A stretch of 27,653 nt of DNA, from the NCBI GenBank assembly GCA_963725415.1, contig CAVRZY010000138.1:1-27653 (forward strand). Direction: 5' to 3'. The first letter of the stretch is position 1; each line of letters opens with the position of its first letter. Below, one piece after another: positions 6,723 to 14,885 of this stretch. Source of the stretch: CAVRZY01 sp963725415 (GTDB lineage: Bacteria > Acidobacteriota > Terriglobia > Bryobacterales > Bryobacteraceae). A model generated the notes under the pieces. It saw nothing but the letters and a program-made list of their open reading frames with translations. It was not told the origin of the DNA and did no database searches. Both the position numbers and the translations under genes were made by a program.

Positions 6723-8032
6723 CGGGGCCGTTCGCGCGGGGCAGGTGGCGCCGCTCCGAACACCAGTTTCACCTCCACGGTGCGGGCCTCGTCATTCTGA
6801 TCCAGGACGGCGCGGGTCTTGCCTAAGTTCTCGAAAAGGCTGTCTTCGCGAATGCGCTCCAGGAAATAGTCCGGATAGTCAGCGTTGAAGCGCGCCCCTT
6901 CTTTCAGCGCCCACAGTTTCCTCACTGCGGCTTCGGCGTGGATATCCAGCCCCTCGATGGTCAGCTTTCCGAATGCGTACTGCGGCCCCGGATCGAAGTG
7001 GATGGCCAGGTCCACCGTCTTGCGATCGTCGTGGAGGGTGCGGTCGAGGCGGGAGCCGACGCGCATGTAGCCTTCGCGGCGATAACGCTGCTCCATCCGC
7101 GCCACACCGGCGAGGATCTGCTCGAAGTTGGCCAGATCTCCGGAGCGGATGTCGCCGGCTTTCTTCAGCTCCTCAGGCGGAACGAGCGGGCTGTCGAGGC
7201 GGACCTCACCCACAGTGTAGCTGGGGCCCTCTTCGACCTTCACGGTTACCAGCAGCCCGTTGACATCCTTGGCCTTTTCGGTCTGGATCTGGGGAAAGGA
7301 AACGCGGATGCGGCCCCGCGCCTCGTACAGCGGCCGGATGCTCGTATCCAGCAGTTGCCGGAAGCGGGCCTCTTTGTAGGGAATGCCGACCGCCACGGCG
7401 TTCATCTTGTTTTGCAGCGTGGTGGCGGGAATGACCTCGTTGCTGGTGAACCTCACCAGAGCCACGACGGGCGGGGAGGCGGCGGGACGGAACACCACGG
7501 CCGGCTCCTCGCCAGGCTCTGCGGAGACTTTGCCGGCGACCTTTTCCTTGCGATTGCTGGCGGCGAGGAATTCTTCGATGGCTCTGGCGTAGCGATCCAG
7601 GATCTGCTGGGTGGCGGGAATCCTGGGGCCGAACAGCGGGTCAGTCCGCTTCAGCAGTTCCTCGAACTGTTGCGGAGGCCCCAGGTCCTCGAACCGCACC
7701 GCAAACAGCGGCGCGACCTCCACCACTTGAAAGGAGACCGCGTAGCCCTTCTGGTCGGCGGCGGGGCCGAAGCGGAAATCGATGCTCTCGAAGACCCCGG
7801 TGGCCGCCAGCCGGTCCCGGGCCGCCTCGAACTCCCTGTTGCCTGCCAACTGCCCCACCTTGACGCCCGCCACCGCCAGAATCTGCTGCTCGGAATAATT
7901 CCGGTTGCCGGTTATGGAGAGGCTCTCAATCGGCCAGGCCTTGGGGGCCGGAGCAGTCTTGGGAGCTGGCGGGCGCTTCTGCGCGTTCCCGGGCAAGCCC
8001 CAGAACAACAGCAGGATCAATAGCCAGAGCAT
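6710..8032 (-). CDS. Secreted POTRA-repeat protein without beta-barrel
   Basis: A 440-residue protein with a signal peptide (about 1-18, ending GNAQ), a Pro/Ala-rich linker, and several POTRA-like units: near 35-110 (IESLSITGNRNYSEQQILAV), about 190-270 (ALVRFTSNEVIPATTLQ), about 275-345 (YTVGEVRLDSPLVPPEELKK) and about 350-430 (YAFGKLTIEGLDIHAEAAVR). POTRA repeats belong to BamA/TamA/FtsQ-type envelope proteins and bind nascent outer-membrane proteins. The barrel domain expected after them in BamA or TamA is absent, so this is probably a periplasmic assembly factor. The stop TAA (6710-6712) lies in the terminal repeat of the mobile element; without it the frame would read one more Asp, then TGA. 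A TAGAAT box ends 8 nt before the ATG, so the message may be leaderless. Confidence 0.75.
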   Translation of the reverse strand: MLWLLILLLFWGLPGNAQKRPPAPKTAPAPKAWPIESLSITGNRNYSEQQILAVAGVKVGQLAGNREFEAARDRLAATGVFESIDFRFGPAADQKGYAVSFQVVEVAPLFAVRFEDLGPPQQFEELLKRTDPLFGPRIPATQQILDRYARAIEEFLAASNRKEKVAGKVSAEPGEEPAVVFRPAASPPVVALVRFTSNEVIPATTLQNKMNAVAVGIPYKEARFRQLLDTSIRPLYEARGRIRVSFPQIQTEKAKDVNGLLVTVKVEEGPSYTVGEVRLDSPLVPPEELKKAGDIRSGDLANFEQILAGVARMEQRYRREGYMRVGSRLDRTLHDDRKTVDLAIHFDPGPQYAFGKLTIEGLDIHAEAAVRKLWALKEGARFNADYPDYFLERIREDSLFENLGKTRAVLDQNDEARTVEVKLVFGAAPPAPRERPRREP

Positions 8033-8040
8033 CTCCTTGT

Positions 8041-8046
8041 ATTCTA
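8041..8046 (-). promoter_or_regulatory. -10 box of the POTRA gene
   Basis: TAGAAT on the minus strand, 8 nt before ATG 8032, matches the -10 consensus at five of six positions. The start site would fall on or next to the start codon. The AAGGAG between box and ATG abuts the codon with no spacer, so it would be a poor ribosome-binding site. No good -35 is visible. Confidence 0.35.
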
Positions 8047-8170
8047 ATCGTAGCGGCGGCCCCCTGACTGCCCCCTGCTGCTAGAATGAGGGACGTGTCT
8101 TGAAGAACTTGCCTAGCTACTGCGCGTTGCACTGGCTCGCTGGTTTGCGACGGCGCGGCGGAGGATTGTC

Positions 8171-9370
8171 ATGAGAATCCTAAGTCTCAGGGTTGAAGGT
8201 TTTCGGTCTTTCCACGACGTTGAGTGGGAACCCGGGGACCTGAACGTTGTGATCGGGCCGAACGCCAGCGGCAAGTCGAACTTGCTCCGGGTTCTGGAGA
8301 TGCTCTCCGTCTCCGCGCGGGGCGGATTGAGCAAGTACATTCAGCGAGAAGGGGGAATGGAACCACTGGTATGGGACGGGGTGGCGGAAGCCGTCAGGAT
8401 CCGGCTCAAGACATCTCCCTTGGGGGACTCAGCTGACGTCAAGCGCGACCTGACGTACCTACTGGAGCTTCAGCGGCTTGGTAAGACAACCGCCTACCGC
8501 ATCCCTGAAGAGCTCCTCGCCAATTTCTATCGCGTAGAGATAGGGGAGATGGGGCAACCATTCAAGCTGCTGGAACGATCTCTGCAACGAGCGGTCATAT
8601 TCAATGAACACGAGCTCGGCCTCGTGGCTCCCGAAGCGTCGGTCGCTGAAGAGGAGACTTTGCTATCCATGGCAGCGGGGCCGTTCACCGCCAACCATTT
8701 GATAGCAGAGTACCAGCGGGAGATAGCGGTCTGGAGTGTCTATCAGGATCTCCATACGGATCGTAATGCCGCGATTCGGCAAGCGGCGGTTTCGCGAGTC
8801 GAAACGCGCGTGGCGCCGGATGGGCAGAATCTCGTCTCGGTCCTCCATACTCTTTACCAAGGCGATCGAGAGTTCGAACATGAGGTGGACGCCGCAATGA
8901 GGGCGGCTTTCGGCGATGAGTATGAGAAGTTGGTCTTCCCCCCGGCCGCAGAACAGAGAATCCAGTTCGGAGTCAGATGGAAGTCCTTGCGGCGGGAGCA
9001 GCCGGCCGCCGACCTCTCAGACGGCACACTGCGCTTTCTGTTCTTGCTGGCCGTGCTTGCGAATCCCCATCCACCATCACTTATTGCGATCGATGAACCC
9101 GAAACCGGCCTGCATCCTTCCATGTTGCCCATCGTCGCCGAGTATTCCTCTCAAGCCGCTGCACGCTCGCAGATCCTTCTCACCACGCACTCGCCCGCGT
9201 TCCTCGATGCCTTCAAGGGCATCGCCCCGCAGCCGGCCATCACCGTGGTCGATTGGTCCAATGGGAAGACCGCTCTGCGCATTCGTTCGGGCCAAGAATT
9301 GGAATACTGGCTCAGACAGTACACTCTCGGCGAGATGTACCGCTCCGGGGAACTGGAGGCTGTGGAGTGA
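8171..9370 (+). CDS. AAA-family ATPase (AAA_21, RecF/OLD-like), partner of DUF4276 protein
   Basis: A 399-residue ABC-type ATPase: Walker A GPNASGKSN at 29-37, signature-like LSDGT at 282-286, Walker B LIAIDEPETGLHP with Asp308/Glu309, and the switch histidine in LTTHSPAFLD (His340). The C-terminal LRQYTLGEMYRSGELE is typical of AAA_21 proteins paired with DUF4276. Such ATPases sense or clamp nucleic acid and control an associated nuclease-like partner; an anti-phage role is likely for the class but not shown here. GGAGG at 8160-8164 sits 6 nt before ATG 8171. The stop overlaps the next gene's GTG. Confidence 0.85.
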   Translation: MRILSLRVEGFRSFHDVEWEPGDLNVVIGPNASGKSNLLRVLEMLSVSARGGLSKYIQREGGMEPLVWDGVAEAVRIRLKTSPLGDSADVKRDLTYLLELQRLGKTTAYRIPEELLANFYRVEIGEMGQPFKLLERSLQRAVIFNEHELGLVAPEASVAEEETLLSMAAGPFTANHLIAEYQREIAVWSVYQDLHTDRNAAIRQAAVSRVETRVAPDGQNLVSVLHTLYQGDREFEHEVDAAMRAAFGDEYEKLVFPPAAEQRIQFGVRWKSLRREQPAADLSDGTLRFLFLLAVLANPHPPSLIAIDEPETGLHPSMLPIVAEYSSQAAARSQILLTTHSPAFLDAFKGIAPQPAITVVDWSNGKTALRIRSGQELEYWLRQYTLGEMYRSGELEAVE

Positions 9371-9993
9371 GGTTCGTCCTCTTTGTCGAGGGATACACGG
9401 AACGAGAAGCAGTCGGTGAGTTCCTCAAACGGTGGCTCGACCCCCAGTTGGCCCGGCCGGTGGGTGTCAAGATCGTCCGTTTCAACGGCTGGCGCCAGTT
9501 CATCGATGACGTCGCGGCTCGCGCTCGGATGTATCTCGAGGGACCCGGACGTGCGGAGATCATCTCAGCCCTCGGATTGCTCGACCTTTACGGTCCCACC
9601 TTCTATCCATCCCACCTGAGATCTGCACAGGAACGCTACGCATGGGCGGTGACAGAGATCGAGCGAAAGGTCAGCCACCCAAAGTTCCGCATGTTCTTCG
9701 CTGTCCACGAGTTGGAGGCCTGGATCCTGAGCCAGCCTCAGCTACTCCCTGAAGCTGTTCAACAAGCGCTGCCGGGCCGAGTGAACAACCCGGAGTCAAT
9801 CGACTTTGAAGAGCCGCCGGCCAAGCTGCTGGAGAGACTCTACGCAAGCCACACGGGCAGGTCATACAAGAAGCGAACCTATGGCTCGGAACTGTTCAGG
9901 AAACTGGATCCCTCGGTTGCCTGCAAGAAATGCCCCCACCTGGCAGAGATGTTGGAGCACATGCTTACAACGGCGCGACAGGCTGCACCCTGA
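9367..9993 (+). CDS. DUF4276 protein (TOPRIM-like), partner of AAA ATPase
   Basis: I place the start at GTG 9367, overlapping the ATPase stop (GTGA), which gives 208 residues beginning MRFVLFVEGYTERE. A longer frame back to 9253 would overlap the ATPase C-terminus and is unlikely. DUF4276 resembles the TOPRIM fold of OLD and RloB nucleases: the strand plus EGxTE motif (Glu8, Glu12), an acidic LLDLYG turn (Asp73) and HELEAWIL (Glu115, Glu117) are the expected metal-binding positions. Metal-dependent nuclease activity is inferred. Tight overlap means co-translation and probably a two-protein complex. Confidence 0.8.
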   Translation: MRFVLFVEGYTEREAVGEFLKRWLDPQLARPVGVKIVRFNGWRQFIDDVAARARMYLEGPGRAEIISALGLLDLYGPTFYPSHLRSAQERYAWAVTEIERKVSHPKFRMFFAVHELEAWILSQPQLLPEAVQQALPGRVNNPESIDFEEPPAKLLERLYASHTGRSYKKRTYGSELFRKLDPSVACKKCPHLAEMLEHMLTTARQAAP

Positions 9994-10018
9994 CGGCTTA
10001 GGGCCATTCCGCTAAAAT
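9990..10018 (+). promoter_or_regulatory. Promoter of lpdA, probably leaderless
   Basis: CTGACG (9990-9995, four of six) and TAAAAT (10013-10018, five of six) are separated by the ideal 17 nt. Only 7 nt separate the -10 from ATG 10026, so transcription should begin at about the first base of the start codon. No Shine-Dalgarno sequence is present. This fits a leaderless lpdA mRNA. Confidence 0.6.
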
Positions 10019-10025
10019 AAGTCCG

Positions 10026-11420
10026 ATGCCCTACGATGTGGTGATCATTGGGAGCGGGCCGGGGGGCTACTCCGCGGCCGTGCGGGCGGGCCAGTACGGG
10101 CTGCGCACGGCGCTGGTCGAGAAGAGCGCGAAGCTTGGTGGGACGTGCCTTCTGGTGGGATGCATCCCAACCAAGGCGCTCCTGCATGCCGCCGAAGTCT
10201 GGGACCAGCTCAAACACTCTGAGGCGCAGGGCGTCTACTGCGAGAATCCGCGCCTGGACTACCCCAAAATCGTCGAGCGCAAGAACCAGATCGTCAGCAA
10301 GCACGCCCGGGGCGTCGAGTTCTTGATGAAGAAGAACAAGGTCGAGGTGATCCACGGCGTGGCCAGCCTGAACGGCCCGGGCAAGATCGAGGTCCGCTCC
10401 GAGCAAGGCCTCAAGATCCTGGAGGCCACCAACATCATCCTGGCCACGGGTTCGGAAGCGCGCCTGCTCCCGGGGCTGACGCCGGACCCGGACTCGATCC
10501 TCACCAACGTGGAGATCCTGGACCTGCGGGCGATTCCGGAGTCGCTGCTGGTGGTTGGGGCGGGCGCGGTGGGCGTCGAGTTCGCTTCCATGTTCCACCG
10601 CTTCGGCGCCAAGGTGACGCTGCTGGAGATGTTGCCCCGCATCGTGCCCTTCGAGGATGAGGAAGTGTCCAAGGAACTCGAGCGCGTCTTCCGCAAATCC
10701 GGGATCCGGGTCGAAACCGGCGCGCGGGTGGAGGACCTACGGCGGCTGGACCCAGGCGTGCAATTGACGGCTACCCTGGCCGACGGGAAGACGGAACAAA
10801 TCGTGGCCCAGAAGGCGCTGGTGGGAATCGGGCGGCGGCCCCTCACCCAGGGCATCGGACTAGAAACTACGCGCGTGGAAATCGAGCGCGGGTTCGTTAA
10901 GGTCAACCAATACCAGCAGACCACCGAACCCGGGATCTACGCCATCGGGGACATCGTGGCCGGGACGCCACAACTGGCGCACGTGGCCGCGCGGGAGGGA
11001 TTGATCGCCGTGGCGCACCTGGCCGGCAAATCGGTCCTGCCGCTGAACCGGCGCCTGATCCCGAGCTGCACCTACTCGGAACCGGGCATCGCCAGCGTGG
11101 GGTTGACCGAGGCCCAGGCCCGCGCCGAGGGTCACCAGGTCAAGGTGGGGAAGTTCTCCTTCATCCCCAACAGCATGGCCACGATTCTGGGCCGCCTTGA
11201 CGGCTTCGTCAAGGTGGTGAGCGAGGAAACCTATGGCGAGATCCTGGGCGTTCACATCCTCGGCCCGCTGGCCTGGGAGTTCATCGGGGAAGCCGTCACG
11301 GCCATGGCGGCCGAGGCCACCGTGGAAACCATGATGAACACCATCCACGCGCATCCGACCCTGTATGAGTCTCTGGGCGAGGCTTTCAACGCCGTCTACG
11401 GTCTGGCAATCAATGCGTAA
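10026..11420 (+). CDS. lpdA: Dihydrolipoyl dehydrogenase (E3)
   Basis: A 464-residue flavoprotein that reoxidises the dihydrolipoamide of 2-oxoacid dehydrogenase complexes with NAD+. FAD-binding GSGPGG starts at residue 9, the redox disulfide is Cys41/Cys46 in GGTCLLVGCIPTK, the NAD-binding GAGAVGVEF lies near 180, and the catalytic His-Glu pair is in HAHPTLYESLGEA near the C-terminus. Full length and intact. It overlaps lipB by 8 bp and an E2 gene follows, so the run builds and lipoylates a 2-oxoacid dehydrogenase. No E1 or LipA gene is in the window. Confidence 0.95.
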   Translation: MPYDVVIIGSGPGGYSAAVRAGQYGLRTALVEKSAKLGGTCLLVGCIPTKALLHAAEVWDQLKHSEAQGVYCENPRLDYPKIVERKNQIVSKHARGVEFLMKKNKVEVIHGVASLNGPGKIEVRSEQGLKILEATNIILATGSEARLLPGLTPDPDSILTNVEILDLRAIPESLLVVGAGAVGVEFASMFHRFGAKVTLLEMLPRIVPFEDEEVSKELERVFRKSGIRVETGARVEDLRRLDPGVQLTATLADGKTEQIVAQKALVGIGRRPLTQGIGLETTRVEIERGFVKVNQYQQTTEPGIYAIGDIVAGTPQLAHVAAREGLIAVAHLAGKSVLPLNRRLIPSCTYSEPGIASVGLTEAQARAEGHQVKVGKFSFIPNSMATILGRLDGFVKVVSEETYGEILGVHILGPLAWEFIGEAVTAMAAEATVETMMNTIHAHPTLYESLGEAFNAVYGLAINA

Positions 11421-12081
11421 ATGTGAGCTGCACGATCTCGGGCGAATCGAATACGGGCAGGCATTGGAGTTGCAGCGCGAGCTGGTCGAGAAACGCAAGC
11501 AGGGCCTGATTCCGGACCAGTTTCTGATCCTCGAGCATCCGCACGTGATCACGCTGGGGCGCAACGGCCGGCTGGAGAACCTGCTGGCCGGGCCGGAGGC
11601 GCTGCGCCGCGCCGGAATTTCCTTTTATCCCACGGATCGCGGCGGCGACATCACCTATCACGGGCCGGGCCAGGTGGTCGGTTACCCGATCCTGGATTTG
11701 CGGGAGTGGAAGCGCGACGTGGTCGAGTACGTGCGCGCGCTCGAGCAGGTGCTCATCGACGCGCTGGCGGACTTCGGGGTTGCGGCGGGCCGCCTGGCCG
11801 GCCGCACGGGCGTGTGGGTGGAGGGCCGCAAGATCGCAGCCATCGGAGTGCACGTCAGCCGGTGGGTCACCTCGCACGGCTTCGCGCTGAACGTCTCGAC
11901 CGACCTCAGCTACTTTCAGTACATCGTGCCGTGCGGACTCGCCGCGCCGGTCACCTCGATGGCAGAGCTTGGAGCGGCGGCCAGCCGTGCGGAGGTCATT
12001 GCCGCCCTGTCCAGGAGTTTTGCTGGCGTCTTCGGATGTGAGATTGTGGAGCCTGTCGCAGCAGAGGAGAAGATCACATGA
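11413..12081 (+). CDS. lipB: Octanoyltransferase LipB
   Basis: I start at ATG 11413 (MRKCELHDLGRIEYG), overlapping the lpdA stop, rather than the open frame back to 11365. The 222-residue protein carries the LipB signature RGGDITYHGPGQVVGYP (77-93), the catalytic Lys140 in GRKIAAIGVHV and the acyl-accepting Cys174 in IVPCGL. It moves octanoate from octanoyl-ACP onto lipoyl domains of E2 and GcvH as the first step of lipoate synthesis. The natural substrate is encoded next door: the E2 start overlaps the lipB stop as ATGA. Confidence 0.94.
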   Translation: MRKCELHDLGRIEYGQALELQRELVEKRKQGLIPDQFLILEHPHVITLGRNGRLENLLAGPEALRRAGISFYPTDRGGDITYHGPGQVVGYPILDLREWKRDVVEYVRALEQVLIDALADFGVAAGRLAGRTGVWVEGRKIAAIGVHVSRWVTSHGFALNVSTDLSYFQYIVPCGLAAPVTSMAELGAAASRAEVIAALSRSFAGVFGCEIVEPVAAEEKIT

Positions 12082-13326
12082 TCGACGTTGTCATGCCCCA
12101 GATGGGCGAAAGCATCGTGGAAGGCACGCTGACCAAGTGGTTGAAAAAAGCGGGGGAGCGGGTGGAGCGCGACGAGCTGCTGTTCGAGATCTCGACCGAC
12201 AAAGTGGATACTGAGATCCCCTCGCCATCCGCGGGAACGCTCGCCGAAACTCTGGTCGCAGAGGGCCAGACGGTGGCCATCAACACGGTGGTCGGGCGCA
12301 TCGACGAGAGCGGGGCAGGCGTTGCGGTGGTGGCGCCCGCGCCGGTCGAAGCAGCGCCACAGCCGGTCGCTGAAGCCGTTCCTGAGCCCCGCGCCCGCCG
12401 CGCCTGTGGAGGTCGCGGCGCCGTCTGAAGAGATCTCTGCTCCCTTGTCACCGCTAGTCCGGCGGATGGCTCGGGAACACAACATCGACCTCCGCCTGGT
12501 CCAAGGCACCGGCACTGGAGGGCGCATTACGAAACAGGACCTGGAGGCCTACCTGGCCCAACGCGCGCAGGCGCCGCCGGCGCTCGAGGTCCCGGTAGCA
12601 CCCAGCGTCACAGCGCCTACCCCGGCTGGCGCCAAAACCCGCCTCGAACCCATGACCCTGATGCGCACCAAGATCGCCGAGCACATGCTGGCCAGCAAAC
12701 GCATTTCCCCGCACGTCACCACCATCCACAAGGTGGATATGACGCGCGTGGCCAAGATGCGCGAGCGCCACAAGGCGGAAGTTCAGGCCCGCCATGGCCT
12801 CGCTCTCACCTACTTGCCTTTCATTACCCGCGCCGCCGCCCAGGCCCTGCGCGCCCATCCCATCGTCAACGCCTCGATCGAAGGCAGCAACGTGATCTAC
12901 CACAACGAAATCAACATTGGGATCGCGGTGGCGCTGGAGGGCGGGCTGATCGTCCCGGTCATCCGGAACGCGGATGAGAAAAATGTCCTGAGCCTGCAAC
13001 GCGCCATCGTGGATCTGGCTGGCCGCGCCCGCTCGCGCCAGCTTAAGCCCGATGAAGTGCAGGGCGGTACCTTCTCGATCACCAACTTCGGCGGCTATGG
13101 AAGCCTGTTCGCCACGCCCATCATCAACCAGCCGCAAGTGGCCATCTTGGGCGTGGGTGCGGTCGAGAAGACGCCGGTGGTGGTCGATGAGGACGCCATC
13201 GCCATCCGCTCGATCAGCCTCATCGGGCTGACCTTCGACCATCGCCTGCTGGACGGCGCATTGGCCGATCAGTTTATGGCCAAGTTCAAATCGGTGCTGG
13301 AGAACTGGGCCGAGGAAGTGCTGTAA
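12078..13326 (+). pseudogene. 2-oxoacid dehydrogenase E2 (dihydrolipoyl acyltransferase), frameshifted
   Basis: Frame 1 (12078-12428) encodes the lipoyl domain with the target lysine Lys42 in ISTDKVDTEI, then a Pro/Ala linker. The remainder, in the +1 frame to 13326, encodes the peripheral-subunit-binding domain (LSPLVRRMAREHNIDLRLVQ) and the CoA-dependent acyltransferase domain ending with catalytic FDHRLLDGA. Removing one C from CCCC at 12387-12390 gives a smooth PEPAPAAPVEV linker and a protein of about 415 residues. The break lies in a flexible linker and every functional motif is intact. A sequencing error or very recent mutation is more likely than old decay; +1 slippage at CCC-C is a long shot. 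It follows lpdA and lipB directly. Confidence 0.9.
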
Positions 13327-13341
13327 CTTGGAGAAGACACA

Positions 13342-14847
13342 ATGAACAGACGAGACTTCATCCGAACTTCAGCCGGCTGCGTGGGCGCGGCCGCTCTTGG
13401 TCAGAATTCGAGGTTGTGGGCAGCGCCGGCGCGCAAGCCCAATATCGTGCTTATCCTCGCCGATGACCTCGGTTACGGGGAACTGGGAGTGCAGGGTTCG
13501 AAAGACATTCCCACGCCCAATATCGACTCGCTGGCCGCCAACGGCGTCCGCTTCACCAACGGATACGTGTCCTGTCCGGTTTGCAGTCCCACTCGCGCGG
13601 GCCTGATGACAGGCCGCTACCAGGAGCGCTTTGGGCACGAGTTCAATCCCGGGCCTGCCGAGCAGGCCGATTCGGTGTTCGGCTTGTCGCTGACCGAGGT
13701 GACCATGGCCGACCGGCTCAAATCGCTGGGCTACGCCACCGGCATCTTCGGCAAGTGGCATCTGGGCTACCGGCCGGAATTCCACCCGCAGAAGCGCGGC
13801 TTCGATGAGTTCTTTGGTTTCCTGGGCGGGGCGCACTCCTACTTGGATCCCTTGGAGAGGACCGCCAACCCCATCCTGCTCGGCACGGAACCCGTCAAGC
13901 AAATCACTTTCCTCACCGAGGACATCGCCCGCGAAGGTGTCTCGTTCATCGAGCGCCGCCAGAAGGAGCCGTTTTTCCTGTACCTGCCGTTCAATGCCGT
14001 TCATGCGCCCATGGAGGCCACCGAGAAGTATCTCTCGCGATTTGGCTCCATCCAGAACCCCAGACGCCGCACCTTCGCGGCCATGCTCTCTGCATTGGAT
14101 GACGCGGTGGGCAGCGTGTTGAGCAAACTGCGCGAGACCAGGCTTCTGGAGAACACGCTGGTTTTCTTCGTCAGCGACAACGGCGGCCCCACCCCCAACA
14201 CCACCTCTGCCAACGGCCCGCTGCGAGGATACAAAGGGCAAGTTCTGGAGGGCGGCATCCGGGTGCCGTTCCTGATCCAGTGGCAGGGCCGCCTGCCGGC
14301 AGGCAAGGTTTACGACCATCCGGTGATTGCGCTGGACATTCACCCGACTGCCGTCGCCGCCGGCGGCGGAAGCATTCCCGCCAAGACGGGCCTGGACGGA
14401 GTAAACCTGCTGCCCTACCTGACCGGCTCGGTGAAAACACCCCCGCACGACCGGCTGATGTGGCGGTTTAGCCCGCAGTCGGCCATCCGCATGGGGGACT
14501 GGAAGCTGGTCAGGCTGGGCGACGGCCCGTCGCAACTTTTCAACCTAGCCCAGGACATCGCCGAGAAGAACGACCTGGCCGCCAGCCAGCCCGACAGGGT
14601 CAATCAACTGGAAGCCGCCTACCAGGTCTGGAACGCCCAGTTGGCCGAGCCCCCGCTGGCAGCGCGCGGGCGCGGTTCGCAGGCGGCTGAAAGCGAATCC
14701 CGCTGCCAAGCGGCGACGCTGACAGTGCCGTGCCTTCGCGTAATTCGGGGACCGGCGCGAATTCTGCTGTCCGAATTCGTTGCCTGTACCCGAATTACCC
14801 TCCCCCGCCCCCCGCGTAATTCGGGCACCGCGGCCGAATCGCTATAA
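13342..14847 (+). CDS. Tat-exported sulfatase (arylsulfatase A-type)
   Basis: A 501-residue alkaline-phosphatase-fold sulfatase. The N-terminus MNRRDFIRTSAGCVGAAALG is a Tat signal. Metal ligands Asp41-Asp42 are in LILADDLGYG, and the formylglycine motif is Cys81-Ser-Pro-Thr-Arg85, followed by AGLMTGRYQ. KWHLGY and FVSDNGG supply further active-site residues. It cleaves sulfate esters in the periplasm and needs a formylglycine-generating enzyme from elsewhere. It starts 15 bp after E2. The last 50-60 residues (after about 14670) do not look like sulfatase; they are translated from the palindromic repeat at 14738-14825. Confidence 0.9.
   Translation: MNRRDFIRTSAGCVGAAALGQNSRLWAAPARKPNIVLILADDLGYGELGVQGSKDIPTPNIDSLAANGVRFTNGYVSCPVCSPTRAGLMTGRYQERFGHEFNPGPAEQADSVFGLSLTEVTMADRLKSLGYATGIFGKWHLGYRPEFHPQKRGFDEFFGFLGGAHSYLDPLERTANPILLGTEPVKQITFLTEDIAREGVSFIERRQKEPFFLYLPFNAVHAPMEATEKYLSRFGSIQNPRRRTFAAMLSALDDAVGSVLSKLRETRLLENTLVFFVSDNGGPTPNTTSANGPLRGYKGQVLEGGIRVPFLIQWQGRLPAGKVYDHPVIALDIHPTAVAAGGGSIPAKTGLDGVNLLPYLTGSVKTPPHDRLMWRFSPQSAIRMGDWKLVRLGDGPSQLFNLAQDIAEKNDLAASQPDRVNQLEAAYQVWNAQLAEPPLAARGRGSQAAESESRCQAATLTVPCLRVIRGPARILLSEFVACTRITLPRPPRNSGTAAESL
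14738..14825. repeat. Three-copy alternating palindrome in the sulfatase tail
   Basis: GTAATTCGGG occurs at 14740-14749 and 14816-14825, and its exact complement CCCGAATTAC at 14789-14798. Either direct copy can pair with the middle one, giving two alternative hairpins. GAATT-rich sequence fills the gap. It is an intergenic-type repeat now read as the C-terminus of the sulfatase frame, just upstream of the promoter at 14843. Confidence 0.7.
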
Positions 14848-14848
14848 T
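14843..14848 (+). promoter_or_regulatory. -10 box upstream of the cytidylate-kinase-like gene
   Basis: A perfect TATAAT at 14843-14848 overlaps the sulfatase stop. The start site should be near 14855, followed by a GGGAGG ribosome-binding site (14872-14877) and ATG 14886. No good -35 is visible 17 nt upstream. It makes the in-frame ATG at 14847 an implausible start and marks the start of a new transcription unit running to about 22431. Confidence 0.55.
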
Positions 14849-14885
14849 GCGGGAATCACCACAGCCCAGACCGGGAGGATTGGGA

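Noticed and set aside
6938..8023. Long plus-strand open frame opposite the POTRA gene
   Set aside because: His/Gly/Asp-rich composition typical of an antisense frame; the minus-strand reading has a signal peptide and POTRA repeats.
9253..9366. Upstream extension of the DUF4276 gene
   Set aside because: It would overlap the ATPase C-terminus by over 110 bp and adds residues unlike the family. GTG 9367 overlaps the ATPase stop as in many paired genes.
8171..9993. Calling the ATPase pair a PARIS (AriA-AriB) or AbiL system
   Set aside because: PARIS pairs an AAA_15 ATPase with DUF4435 and AbiL uses RloB; the second protein here looks like DUF4276.
12387..12390. Programmed +1 frameshifting in the E2 gene
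   Set aside because: CCC-C can slip, but there is no stimulatory signal, no family precedent I know of, and other frame breaks nearby favour error.
13369..14535. Long minus-strand open frame opposite the sulfatase
   Set aside because: It is antisense to a gene with all sulfatase motifs, has no recognisable domain, and is a by-product of high GC content.
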